From positions 2,170,501-2,234,500 of the forward strand of contig NZ_AP025344.1 of NCBI RefSeq assembly GCF_021654795.1: a stretch of 64,000 nt of DNA, written 5' to 3'. Source of the DNA: Paenibacillus dendritiformis. GTDB lineage: Bacteria > Bacillota > Bacilli > Paenibacillales > Paenibacillaceae. The notes below the pieces were generated by a model, which was not told where the DNA came from, made no database searches, and saw nothing but the letters and a program-made list of their open reading frames with translations. Of the stretch, positions 11,801 to 19,403 are shown piece by piece (position 1 is the stretch's first letter; every line of letters starts with the position of its first letter). A program made the translations under genes and the position numbers.

Positions 11801-12019
11801 GCGGAAGAGGACGGAGACCGGCTGGCATTCAAGTTCGAATACAGCACCCGCTTGTTTCAGCGCGATACGATCGAGCGTTTTGCCTCTTACCTGCAGGATA
11901 TCGTGTCTGACATACTGGCCCATCCGGACAAGAAGGTAAGGGAGATTGAGATTGCGCATCATCTGGCCGAGCCGGAGGCTGTGTTCCTCGCCGGCGCCCA
12001 GGGGGAATTCGGCCTGTGA
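2825..12019 (+). CDS. Hybrid NRPS-PKS: C-A-PCP-KS-AT-KR-ACP-C
   Basis: The frame stays open from 2645, but GTG 2825 is chosen: it is 9 bases after GGAGG and just past the preceding stop, giving 3064 residues. Domains in order: C (HHILLDG 148-154); A (about 476-960, YTSGSTGTPKG near 621); PCP (Ser1008 in GGNSI); KS (about 1086-1510, Cys1255, VEAHGSGT, KTNIGH); AT (about 1610-1900, Ser1706); KR (GGLGYMG near 2236, Tyr2403); ACP (Ser2556); C (HHIVSDG 2748-2754). My reading of the A pocket is D-A-F-I-I-A-G-V-F-K, a hydrophobic pocket without an exact match that I recall. The AT differs from the four malonyl ATs: GYSFGEF instead of GHSxGEY and TAGH instead of HAFH, so it is the best candidate to take the unit made by the three preceding genes. 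Expected product: a 4-amino-2,3-dihydroxy acid passed to leucine. The first C domain needs an upstream donor outside the window. Confidence 0.93.
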   Translation: MKEPQKLDKSNVEDILALTPMQSGMLLQYLKNPDTTQYVELIQLDISGEIDFSLFEQSWTCVVQANEALRTLFRWEEVNQPVQIVLKQHRPVIRYENYSELDEEARARRIAARIAADRQEKFQLDQVPFRLTLCKQSGRKHTLLISFHHILLDGWSTGILLKEWLSAYRMLAQGMKPELRRKPPFKQFVALLQQQDKKKQASYWSRYLHELEAKPIPVSRGGASLEKASIAVHTEKRSGTYVADLHRFVRTAQVTQAALFYTAWGILLQHYTNSDDVLFGITVSGRSTSISGMEDMVGLFINTLPLRMKAGPEHGLPALLADVNRSVQAHEEHACTSLTDIKGYGGMRAEGVPFDSLLVVENYPLDKAVTSSEGPLAIASHHIEEETEFDLTVRITAAEELEMAFAYNEQAHRSDTVARLACHYLYIIEQIIQTSTQVTAYHETRLQDIGILTAEEREQIRHFNLTTASYPREKTIHELFEEQVRLAPEGTAVTDEQRSCTYRELNEQANRIARALQADGLECGQVVGLLANRSTEMIAGMVGILKAGGVYLPLDSAHPAERIAYMLQDGKADIVLASSGLESLVPEQTKAMLLNEALLGCGEAADMPLVNGPEHPAYVMYTSGSTGTPKGVVVSHRNVVRLIRNTNYVQVEAGDCMLQAGAIGFDALTFEVFGALLNGGSLHIADKHTLLDSTRLDAFLRSRSISVAILTPALFNQLAQQRPQMFAGLRHLIVAGDVLSPKHIEAVRQACPGLTLWNGYGPTENTVFSTCFRIEREFADPIPIGPPISNSTAYIVDRHDNLLPIGVPGELIVGGDGVALGYLNQPELTAEKFVPDPFRPEGVMYRTGDMACWQEDGSIEFLGRIDQQVKIRGHRIELGEIETLLLQHQSIEQAAVTALRRGGHTELCAYVVPSRQAPVSELRAYLAAKVPDYMIPSHFVQLDRIPMTPNGKLDRRALPAPAERACSVQDAALPRTELERLIAEAWQDVLELESVGIHDKYFEVGGNSINLIQLQSKLQRQLKREVPIVTLFQYPTVHELAAYLAGEADGTQSRAGDQAAASREDEPHSRPAAGSARPGNEGSRDIAVIGMAGRFPGARNIAEFWSNLQQGQESISFFTDDELAEYGFDRDLLKRPDFVKAKGVLDEMEHFDPAFFGYTPDQAAIMDPQIRLLHECAWHALEDAGCDPERHGGSIGLFAGVMNNFHWLSQLTERLHGNLSDMFEVNSLNDTYSVSTRIAHKLNLTGPAISLQTACSTSLVAVHLACQSILSGDCDLALAGGASIVLPQKSGYVYQEGMIKSPDGHCRAFDAKAKGTIGGDGVGFVVLKPLQAAKKDGDRIYAVIKGTAINNDGSRKVGYTAPSVEGQMDVIKRALAAAQVPADSITYVEAHGSGTPLGDPIEIEALTKAFRPARTGFCRIGSIKTNIGHLDAAAGVAGLMKTALALHHKQIPPSLHFETPNPNIDFANSPFIVNTELAEWRNEAGPLRAGVSSFGIGGTNAHVILEEAPVREASGAGRPGQLLALSAKTPAALDAMTANLGAYLQERRELSLADVAYTLQSGRRHFKHRRILSCGTIEEAIEALTPAEGRNSFDERKVVTCAMDDGGSSVVFMFSGQGSQYVNMGADLYRNEPVFRAEMDRCFRLYREMSGRDMKEILYPSADAEAAALQLNQTKHIQPVMFMFEYALARLVMAWGVKPEAMIGYSFGEFTAACLADVLSLEDAMRLIILRGELMQQAPAGAMLSVPLPERELRLRLNGTLSLAVVNGPSCIVSGSEEDIAAFEQRMKAEKIMCMRLPVATAGHSSLLHAVKEPFAAAVRQARLRPPSIPYVSTTTGTWITAEEAADPEYWIRHLTDTVRFADGMALLVQEPGRLFVEIGPGQDLTLLARRHLGSGRERQALNLVRPAQRGGSDSALLVNRIGRLWLHGQSIDWQAFHGEARAIVSLPSYPFARERYWPQGSGSAPAAPGTGRGKDRPASGKMGKQADMSDWFYVPTWKKAPAAPASLKGDTSGNWLVFADGTGFAADIAKHLSERGAYVVTVRAGERYEQEGTTQYTVHPRNEEDYAKLFSELRAHGRLPNRMLHAWGVTAPSHSDLPWTRAAQDLGFYSLLYTAKALKRQQVREEMRMWVVTDSVHAIAGEPVLYPEKATVLGPCRVIPQELPHIQCRSIDIVLPEAGSWQRERLISRLLDEFGAAGTELAVAYRDNARWVLDYEPFKVSEPEPQPQGLRQGGVYLITGGLGYMGHTLGGYLAESVQAKLALTSRSPFPPREEWDAWLSAHGREDAVSVQIGKLRQLEAQGAEVLVLSADAADQGQMETVIRQAEAAFGPLNGVIHAAGMTGDAAFRMLEETDEALCEQHFRAKLYGLLVLEQVLEGKELDFCLLASSLSPMLGGLGFSAYAAANHFMDAFVHDRNRRQPVPWTSVNWEGWQLEADQTIRGQAGTSISELLIAPAEGVELLRRLLSVRDMSQIVISTGDLGARIDKWVRREGQHGEPEAFPQGDGSYYSRPALSGEYEAPATETERKLCAMWEQFFRIDRIGVQDDFFELGGDSLKAITVVSAIHKELSVEIGLPVFFNMPTIQQLSAYIDGAERSAYHDIEPAEAKDYYELSSAQKRLYLIQQMEQGHTGYNEIVAGVLEGRLDRARLEAALRQMVERHESLRTSFEIVNGKPMQKINEAVAIELEYEDYSAAVTPLDGEEDADERIRGAVAAFVRPFDLTRAPLMRAGLIKLGEDRHVLMVDMHHIVSDGLSQDIFVNDFLALYAGRDLPGLPLQYKDFSEWQNRMMDTDEMRRQGAFWLERLKDAPRLALPTDYPRPDTRSFAGSLVPFELDAERTQALKSLCLREDVTLFMALLSIFNLLLAKVCGQDDIVVGTPVVGRKQQALQLIIGKFVNMLPLRNRLQEEMSFTDLLQAVRSTTLDAFAHQDFQFEEMVRQAGRERELGRNPIFDVVFALQNMQNPEMSIPGLMLKPFPFIHDASHFDLSLIAEEDGDRLAFKFEYSTRLFQRDTIERFASYLQDIVSDILAHPDKKVREIEIAHHLAEPEAVFLAGAQGEFGL

Positions 12020-12051
12020 GTGAATTGCGCGGAAATAAGGGAGGTATGGCA

Positions 12052-14676
12052 ATGGGGTTCGCAAGTAGATTGGACAGATTGGCGGTGGCCGCTTCCCAAA
12101 AAAGCAAGGAGCGGGACTATTGGCTGGCGGCCTTATCCGGAGAATACGACAAGAGCGGCTTTCCTTGCGACGATGCGCGCGGAACCGGACTGCAGGCGGA
12201 AGAAGCCCCCTTCCGCCTTCCGCCGGAGCTGACGGCCCGCTTGCTGCAAGTAAGCAACGGATCGGATGCGAAGCTGCATGTGGTGTTATCCGCCGCGCTC
12301 GCGGCCTTGCTGGCCAGATTGGGGAACCGGAACGACGTCGTCATCGGGACTCCGATTTACAGGCAGCGGGAGGAAGCCGAATTCATCAATGCCGTGCTGC
12401 CGCTGCGGGCCAAGCTGGATGGCTCTCTCTCGTTCAGGCAATGTCTGCTTCAAATGCAGGAGACGATTGTGGGGGCGGTGGAGCATCAGAGCTATCCGAT
12501 GGAGCTCGCCGCGCAGCAACTGGGCCTTCCGGCTGACGATCCGCTCGCCCATCCGCTGTTCGAGACGGCATTGCTTCTCGACAATATTCACGATGAGCGG
12601 TACTTCCGGGACGTGAAATGGAAGACACTGTTCCGCTTCCGCAGGACAGAGGACGGGATTGACGGCGCAATCCAATATAATTCGCGGCTATACCGCAGCG
12701 GCACCATGGCAAGCCTCGCTTCCCGTTACATGCTCCTGCTGCGGGAGGCGCTGGCGAATCCCGATCAGCCGCTGCGGAGCATCCCCGTCCTGCTGCCCGG
12801 GGAGAAGGAGCGGCTTCTCGGCCCATTGGCCGGAGGCTCGTCCGACTATCCGCGGGAACAGGCCGTGCACCGCTTGTTCGAGGAACAGGCGGCGCGCACG
12901 CCGGACGCGCCGGCCGTCATCAGCCGGGAAGGGCAGTTGACGTATGGCGAGCTGAACGCCAAGGCCAACCAATTGGCGTGGAGGCTGCGGGCGGCCGGAG
13001 TGGAGAAGGGCGAGATCGTCGGCTTGCTGCTCGCCCCTTCCGCCGACATGCTGGTCGGCATGCTGGCCGCATTGAAGGCCGGAGGCGCTTTTTTGCCGAT
13101 AGATCCGGATTACCCCGACGAGCGCATCGCCTTCATGCTGGAGGACAGCGGCGCGCGCGTGGTGCTGACGCAGCGGCCTCTGGCGGGAAGGACAGCCGGC
13201 CGCGAAGCGCTGTGCTTCGACGAGGCGGAGCCGTTCGCAGGGGAGACGGAGAACGGGACGGCGGCCGATCCCGAAGCGCTGGCTTACGTCATCTACACGT
13301 CAGGCTCTACCGGACAGCCGAAGGGGGTCATGATCGAGCATCGCTCGCTCGTCAATCTGGCGTTCTGGCATATTCGCGCCTTCGGCGTAACGCCAGCCGA
13401 CCGGAGCATCAAATACGCCGGATTCGGCTTCGACGCTTCGGTATGGGAGGTGTTTCCGTATCTGCTGGCAGGGTCAGCCATTCATATCGTGCCTGCGGAC
13501 ATCCGGCTGGATGCGCGCAAGCTGAACGGCTTTTTTGCGGAGCAGGGCATTACGATCGCCTTCCTGCCGACCATGATGTGCGAGCAGTTCATAGAGCTGC
13601 CGGAACGGAAAGCGGAGACGCTGCGGATATTGTTAACGGGCGGAGACCGCTTGAAGCGATACGCGCCGGGGAGCTTCCGGCTCTTCAACAATTACGGGCC
13701 GACCGAGAATACGGTGGTGACCACATGCGCGGAAATCAGGACGGATGATGGCGGCATCCCGATCGGACGCCCGATCGACAATACGCGAGTATATGTGCTC
13801 GACCGCGATCTTCAGCTGCTCCCGCCGGGCGTGCCGGGCGAAATCTGCGTCGCGGGCGCCGGCTTGGCCCGCGGCTATCTCGGCCGGCCGGAGCTGACGG
13901 CGGAGAGGTTCGTGCCCCATCCGCTCGTTCCGGGGGAACGTCTGTACCGGACGGGCGATCTGGGGCGCTGGCTCTCCGACGGCATGCTGGAGTACTGCGG
14001 CCGCCAGGATGACCAGGTGAAGGTGCGGGGGTACCGCATCGAGCCCGGGGAGATCGAAATGCTGCTGCGCGCGCATGAGGAAGTCCGCGAGGCGGTGATC
14101 CGGGTCCGGGAGGACGAGAACGGCCAAAACATGCTTTGCGCGTACTACACCGGCCCGGCCGGCTTGTCCGCGGCCGAACTGCGGGACTATTTGGCCCCGC
14201 AGCTGCCGGCCTATATGATTCCATCCTATTTCGTCCGTCTGGAGCGGCTGCCCGTGACGGCGAACGGGAAACTGGACGCGAAGGCTCTGCCCAATCCGAA
14301 GGAGCTCGTTCATACCGGCAAGAAATATGTGGCCCCGCAGGGCGGCATCGAGAACATGCTCGTCCGAATCTGGGCCGAAGTGTTGTCCATTCGCGAGGAC
14401 AAGGTCGGCGTGCAGGATACCTTTTTCGATCTGGGCGGGAACTCGTTCCAGCTCGTGCAGGCGGTCAATAAGCTGTCAGAAGCGTTCGGCCGGGAAATCC
14501 CCGTGCCGGTGATGTTCCAATACACGACGATTGCGGCGCTCGGCGGTTATCTAGAGCGGCTGGACAGCGGCGAAGCGCCTAGGCCGCAGGAGATGGCGGA
14601 CAACGAGGAAATAGATGCGGGATTCGCAACGATGGAGCAGACGATGTTCCTACTGGAGGGGGCGCACGATGACTAA
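12052..14676 (+). CDS. NRPS: truncated C - A (leucine) - PCP
   Basis: This 874-residue protein starts at ATG 12052, seven bases after AAGGGAGG; an in-frame GTG at 12016 overlaps the previous stop. Residues about 15-260 align only with the second half of a condensation domain, from the RDYWL region onward. No HHxxxDG exists, while a complete C domain ends the preceding protein. The A domain (about 272-750) has YTSGSTGQPKG, and I read the pocket as D-A-W-F-L-G-N-V-V-K, a classical leucine code. The PCP has Ser798 in GGNSF. No epimerase is present. The protein would load L-leucine, which the preceding C domain joins to the polyketide-extended amino acid. Its stop overlaps the next start by 8 bases. 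Confidence 0.93.
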   Translation: MGFASRLDRLAVAASQKSKERDYWLAALSGEYDKSGFPCDDARGTGLQAEEAPFRLPPELTARLLQVSNGSDAKLHVVLSAALAALLARLGNRNDVVIGTPIYRQREEAEFINAVLPLRAKLDGSLSFRQCLLQMQETIVGAVEHQSYPMELAAQQLGLPADDPLAHPLFETALLLDNIHDERYFRDVKWKTLFRFRRTEDGIDGAIQYNSRLYRSGTMASLASRYMLLLREALANPDQPLRSIPVLLPGEKERLLGPLAGGSSDYPREQAVHRLFEEQAARTPDAPAVISREGQLTYGELNAKANQLAWRLRAAGVEKGEIVGLLLAPSADMLVGMLAALKAGGAFLPIDPDYPDERIAFMLEDSGARVVLTQRPLAGRTAGREALCFDEAEPFAGETENGTAADPEALAYVIYTSGSTGQPKGVMIEHRSLVNLAFWHIRAFGVTPADRSIKYAGFGFDASVWEVFPYLLAGSAIHIVPADIRLDARKLNGFFAEQGITIAFLPTMMCEQFIELPERKAETLRILLTGGDRLKRYAPGSFRLFNNYGPTENTVVTTCAEIRTDDGGIPIGRPIDNTRVYVLDRDLQLLPPGVPGEICVAGAGLARGYLGRPELTAERFVPHPLVPGERLYRTGDLGRWLSDGMLEYCGRQDDQVKVRGYRIEPGEIEMLLRAHEEVREAVIRVREDENGQNMLCAYYTGPAGLSAAELRDYLAPQLPAYMIPSYFVRLERLPVTANGKLDAKALPNPKELVHTGKKYVAPQGGIENMLVRIWAEVLSIREDKVGVQDTFFDLGGNSFQLVQAVNKLSEAFGREIPVPVMFQYTTIAALGGYLERLDSGEAPRPQEMADNEEIDAGFATMEQTMFLLEGAHDD

Positions 14677-17600
14677 GAGCCAACAGACCCAAGCGGCGAC
14701 CGGACTCGAAATTGCCGTGATCGGAATGGCGGGGCGGTTTCCCGGCGCCCGGAATATAGAGGAATATTGGGACAATCTGAAAAACGGGAAAGAGTCGGTC
14801 CGCTTCTTTTCCGATGAAGAGCTTGAGGCGGCCGGGGTCGAATCCGAGCTGATTCGCAACCCGCGCTATGTAAAAGCGAAGGCGGTTGTGCCCGATGCGG
14901 AGTGGTTTGATTCCGACTTTTTCGATTATTCTCCGCGCGAAGCGGAGGTCATTGATCCACAGCTTCGCATCTTCCATGAATGCGCTTGGGAGGCGCTGGA
15001 GCATGCCGGCTATGATCCCGAGCAGACGAACGGCGCCATCGGGCTGTTCGCCGGCGCTTCGGCAAGCATTTACTGGCAGCTGGTGGCCATGCTGTCGCGC
15101 AGCGAGAGCACGGCCGAGCAATTCGCGGCGCTGGCTTTATCGGACAAAGATTTTTTGAGCACGCGAATTTCTCACAAGCTGAATTTGAAAGGGCCGAGCG
15201 TGAACGTCGATTCCGCCTGCTCCACCTCGCTGCTGGCGATCCATATGGCCTGCCGGGCGCTGCTGACGGGCGAGTGCAGGATGGCATTGGCCGGCGGAGT
15301 GACCGTGACGGTTCCCCGCACGGAAGGCTATCTGTATGAAGAAGGGATGGTCAGCTCGCCGGACGGGCATTGCCGGGCGTTTGACGCCAAGGCGAAGGGG
15401 ACCGTCGGGGGCGAAGGCGCGGGAATCGTCGTGCTCAAGCCGCTGAAGCAGGCCATCGCCGACGGCGACTGCATCTACGCGGTCATCAAGGGATCGGCGT
15501 CCAACAATGACGGCACGCGCAAGGTGGGATTTTCCGCTCCCAGCATCGAGGGCCAGGCGGAGGTCATTCGGGCGGCGCAGCGCATGGGCCGGATCGCGCC
15601 GGAGAGCATCAGCTATGTGGAAGCTCACGGCACAGGCACCGCGCTTGGCGATCCAGTCGAGATCGAGGCGTTGAAGCTGGCTTTTCAGACGGAGAAAACA
15701 GGGTTTTGCCGCATCGGATCCGTCAAGACGAACATCGGCCATCTGAACAGCGCCGCCGGTGTCGCGGCGTTCATCAAGACCGTGCTGTCCCTGCATCACA
15801 AGCAGCTTCCGCCGAGCCTGCATTTCGAGACGCCCAATCCCAAAATCGATTTTGCGAACAGCCCGTTCCTCGTCAATACGGAGCTGATCCCGTGGACGAA
15901 CGAACCCTATCCGCTGCGGGCCGGCGTCAGCTCATTCGGCATCGGCGGAACCAATATCCATATCGTGCTTGAGGAAGCCCCGCCGCAGCCGGACGGAGAC
16001 GAGGGGAGAGCGGCGCAGCTCGTGCTGTTGTCCGCCAAGACGGAATCCGGGCTGGAGCAGGCCACGGCCCGCCTGCGCGCCCATTTGCGGGAGCATCCGG
16101 GCCTCCCGCTGCCCGATGTGGCCTACACGCTGCAGATCGGCCGCCGGGCGTTCCGGCATCGGCGCATGTTCGTCTGCTCCTCCGCGGAGGAAGCGCGGGA
16201 ATTGCTGGAGACCTTGCCCCCGGAACGGGTTCACACCCGGAGCTGCGACAACGACCAGGCCCGGCTGGTGTTCATGTTCCCCGGTCAAGGCGCGCAGTAC
16301 GTCAACATGGGGCTTGACCTCTATATGCGGGAGCCGGACTTCCGCGAGACGGTGGACCGGTGCTGCGGCATTGTCCGTCCGCTGCTGGACGCGGATCTGA
16401 AGGAATTGTTGTATCCGGCCGGGAATGACGCGGCCGCCGATTGCGCCGAGCGCATCAAGCAGACCGACGTGACCCAGCCGCTCATGTTTATTTTCTCCTA
16501 CGCGCTGGCGCAGCTCCTGATGAAATGGGGCTTGAAGCCAAGCGCCTTGATCGGCCATAGCGCCGGCGAATACGTGGCCGCGTGCCTGGCGGGAGTGATG
16601 ACGCTGGAAGAAGCGCTGGAGCTGGTCGCGCTGCGGGGGAGATTGATGCACGGCATGCCGCCGGGAGCGATGCTCAGCGTGCCGCTGCCGGAGCAGGAGC
16701 TGAAGCCGCTTCTGGCTGACGGCGTCTCGATCGCGGCGGTGAACGGAGCGGCGCTGTGCGTCGCATCGGGGCCGCATGACGAGATTGACCGGCTGGAACG
16801 GCAGCTTGCCGAAGCGGGGCATGCCTGCTCGAGGCTGCACACCTCCCATGCCTTTCATTCGGCGATGATGGAGCCGATCATGGAGGCGTTCCGCCGGAAG
16901 GTCAGCGAAATGACGCTCCGTGCGCCATCCATTCCTTATATTTCAAATGTAACCGGAACCTGGATTAAAGCGGAGGAAGCCATCGAGCCGGAGTATTGGA
17001 TCCGGCATTTGCGCGGCACCGTCCGTTTTGCGGACGGTCTCCGCGAGCTGCTGCGGGACGGCAAAGCCGTGTTCGTGGAAGCGGGTCCGGGCAACGCGTT
17101 AAGCGCATTCGTGCGCCGGCATCCCGACAAGACGGCGCGCCACGCGGCCGTCAATCTCGTCCGGCATCCGAAGGAGCAAGCCCGCGACGACGAATATTTG
17201 CTGCAGCAGGTGGGACGGCTGTGGCTGGAAGGAGCCCGGCCGGATTGGAGAGCGTTCCATGCGGGCGAGCGGCGCAAGCGGACGGCCCTGCCGGCCTATC
17301 CGTTCGAACGCCGCCGCTATTGGGTCGATCCGCCGTTCGAGATCGACATTCTGAAGCAGGGGCTGACGCGCAAGCGGAACCCGGATTCGCGCCCGCAGGA
17401 CAGCGCCGGGTTCGCCAAAAAGAATTCGGTCCGCGAGTGGCTGTACGCTCCGGTGTGGGAACGATCGTTTTTGCAGGAAGCGGGAGCGGCGGGCTCTGAG
17501 CATCCTGGAAGCCTCTGGGTTGTCTTCTCGCCGGAGGACGGGATCATCCCGCGGCTGGTTGCCCGCATGCGGGAGGCTGGCCGCGATGTCGTCGCCGTGC

Positions 17601-19390
17601 ATCCTTCTGATTCATTCTCGCCCTTGAACGACGGGGCATACCGGATTCATCCCGGGGAACCGGAGCATTATGAGCGTCTGCTGCGGACGCTGACCGAAGC
17701 CGGAAGACCGCCGCACCGAATCATACACGCGTGGCTGACGGCGGAAGCCGCGGAAACCACGGAAGCCGCAGACACCGGGAAAGCGGAAGCACGCATCCCT
17801 TCGGCTGAAGACCGGGCGCTTGACAGAGGGTACTACAGCCTCCTCGCGTTGGCGCGGGCCATCGGGTCTTGCGGCCTTCAGGAGGGAGTTCGCCTTGCGG
17901 TCGTGACCTCCCATATGCAGGAGGTGACAGGCGACGAGCGGCTGCAGCCGGAACAGGCGGCCGCGATCGGCGCTTGTCTGGTCATTCCGCAAGAGTATGG
18001 CCATGTGCGCTGCCGCAGCATCGATATCGCGGATTCGTTCCGGCCGAGCGAGCCGGAACGGCAGCAAGCCCTGGTCGAGCGCTTGCATGCGGAGCTAGCC
18101 GCCCCTTCCGACGACCTGTTCGTCGCTTACCGCGGGGCGCACCGCTGGGTGCAAAAATACGCCCGGCTGCCGGAGCCCGCAGCCGATACCGGCCTGCGCA
18201 AGCACGGGGTGTACTTGATCACGGGAGGGCTTGGCGGCATCGGCTTGACGTTGGCGGAACATTTGGCCAAGACGGTGCAGGCGAAGCTGATTCTGGTTGG
18301 CCGTTCGGGACTGGAAAGCGCAGGGGCGGACAAGCGCGGCGCACTGGGTGAACTCGAGAGGCACGGATCCGAGGTGCTTGTCTGCAAGGCGGATGTGTGC
18401 GACGAGGCGCGGATGGAGCAGGTCGCCGCCGAGGCCGTGGCCCGCTTCGGCGCGATTCATGGCGTCATCCACGCGGCGGGAATTTCCGACGGAGCGCTTA
18501 TCCAGCGGCGCACACGGGAGATGGATGAACGCGCGCTGGCGGCCAAGGTGGAGGGCACGCGGGTGCTGGACCGGGTGCTCGAACGGGTGATGGGCCCGGC
18601 CGGCATGCGGCTTGATTTCCTTGTGTTGTGCTCTTCTCTGACCGCCGCGCTGGGCGGCGTCGGCCAAGCCGGCTATTGCGCGGCCAATGCGTATCTCGAC
18701 GCTTACGCTTGCAGCAAGCGGGCCCAGGGAGGCACGCATGTCGTCGCCATTGCGTGGGACGGCTGGCAGAGCGTCGGGATGGCCGCGGCAGCCGAGCTAG
18801 AGATCGCGGCGATGACGGCGCAGGCGGGCGTGCGGGCCCAGGGGCCGGACAAGCTGACGCGGCTGCTGCCGGAGGAAGGAGTGGCGGTCTTCCGGCAGGC
18901 GTTGGCATGCCGCCGGCCGCAAGTGCTGGTGTCGACGACGGATTTGCCGCAGCGGGTACAAGCCGCGCGCGCATCGTCACTGCACTCGCTGATGAACAAG
19001 GAAGGGGACGGAACCGGCCCGCAAGCGGCCCGTCCCGATGTCAGCGCGGGGCATGCTTCGCCGGAGGACGAGTTGGAACAGACGCTGGCGGACCTGTGGC
19101 GGGATTATCTTGGTATCGAACAAGTCGGTCTGCACGACAACTTTTTTGAGCTTGGCGCTACCTCCCTCGATATCATTCAGATGAATACGAAGCTGCAGCG
19201 CGCGCTGGGACGGGAAGTGGCGGTCGTTGACATGTTCACCCATCCGACCATTCATTCGCTGGCAGAATCGCTTCGGCAGGGGGCGCACAAGGAGGCGGTG
19301 CCGCCGGAAGAGACGGCGGATCGCTCCGAGCGGATACATGAAGGCAAAAATCGGTTGAAGCAGCGGCTTCAAAAGCGGGAGAGAACGTGA
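14669..19390 (+). CDS. Type I PKS module: KS-AT-KR-ACP
   Basis: The real start is ATG 14669, after GGAGG and overlapping the NRPS stop, giving 1573 residues; an in-frame ATG 54 bases earlier has no such signal. KS: Cys184 in SACSTSL, VEAHGTGT, KTNIGH. AT: Ser631 in GHSAGEY and HAFH 727-730, the malonyl-CoA signature. KR: GGLGGIG near 1185 and Tyr1336 in GYCAAN. ACP: Ser1499 in GATSLD. There is no DH or ER. It should extend the leucyl thioester by one malonate and reduce the former leucine carbonyl to an alcohol, which in a dihydroisocoumarin would supply the ring oxygen at C3. Confidence 0.94.
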   Translation: MTKSQQTQAATGLEIAVIGMAGRFPGARNIEEYWDNLKNGKESVRFFSDEELEAAGVESELIRNPRYVKAKAVVPDAEWFDSDFFDYSPREAEVIDPQLRIFHECAWEALEHAGYDPEQTNGAIGLFAGASASIYWQLVAMLSRSESTAEQFAALALSDKDFLSTRISHKLNLKGPSVNVDSACSTSLLAIHMACRALLTGECRMALAGGVTVTVPRTEGYLYEEGMVSSPDGHCRAFDAKAKGTVGGEGAGIVVLKPLKQAIADGDCIYAVIKGSASNNDGTRKVGFSAPSIEGQAEVIRAAQRMGRIAPESISYVEAHGTGTALGDPVEIEALKLAFQTEKTGFCRIGSVKTNIGHLNSAAGVAAFIKTVLSLHHKQLPPSLHFETPNPKIDFANSPFLVNTELIPWTNEPYPLRAGVSSFGIGGTNIHIVLEEAPPQPDGDEGRAAQLVLLSAKTESGLEQATARLRAHLREHPGLPLPDVAYTLQIGRRAFRHRRMFVCSSAEEARELLETLPPERVHTRSCDNDQARLVFMFPGQGAQYVNMGLDLYMREPDFRETVDRCCGIVRPLLDADLKELLYPAGNDAAADCAERIKQTDVTQPLMFIFSYALAQLLMKWGLKPSALIGHSAGEYVAACLAGVMTLEEALELVALRGRLMHGMPPGAMLSVPLPEQELKPLLADGVSIAAVNGAALCVASGPHDEIDRLERQLAEAGHACSRLHTSHAFHSAMMEPIMEAFRRKVSEMTLRAPSIPYISNVTGTWIKAEEAIEPEYWIRHLRGTVRFADGLRELLRDGKAVFVEAGPGNALSAFVRRHPDKTARHAAVNLVRHPKEQARDDEYLLQQVGRLWLEGARPDWRAFHAGERRKRTALPAYPFERRRYWVDPPFEIDILKQGLTRKRNPDSRPQDSAGFAKKNSVREWLYAPVWERSFLQEAGAAGSEHPGSLWVVFSPEDGIIPRLVARMREAGRDVVAVHPSDSFSPLNDGAYRIHPGEPEHYERLLRTLTEAGRPPHRIIHAWLTAEAAETTEAADTGKAEARIPSAEDRALDRGYYSLLALARAIGSCGLQEGVRLAVVTSHMQEVTGDERLQPEQAAAIGACLVIPQEYGHVRCRSIDIADSFRPSEPERQQALVERLHAELAAPSDDLFVAYRGAHRWVQKYARLPEPAADTGLRKHGVYLITGGLGGIGLTLAEHLAKTVQAKLILVGRSGLESAGADKRGALGELERHGSEVLVCKADVCDEARMEQVAAEAVARFGAIHGVIHAAGISDGALIQRRTREMDERALAAKVEGTRVLDRVLERVMGPAGMRLDFLVLCSSLTAALGGVGQAGYCAANAYLDAYACSKRAQGGTHVVAIAWDGWQSVGMAAAAELEIAAMTAQAGVRAQGPDKLTRLLPEEGVAVFRQALACRRPQVLVSTTDLPQRVQAARASSLHSLMNKEGDGTGPQAARPDVSAGHASPEDELEQTLADLWRDYLGIEQVGLHDNFFELGATSLDIIQMNTKLQRALGREVAVVDMFTHPTIHSLAESLRQGAHKEAVPPEETADRSERIHEGKNRLKQRLQKRERT

Positions 19391-19403
19391 AAGGGGCGGT
19401 AAG

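Noticed and set aside
9989..12064. 691-codon reverse-strand frame over the megasynthase, and similar long antisense frames at 19770-22853 and 30353-32602
   Set aside because: They are antisense shadows caused by high GC third positions. They are rich in Arg, His and Gln, match no family and lie opposite clear domains.
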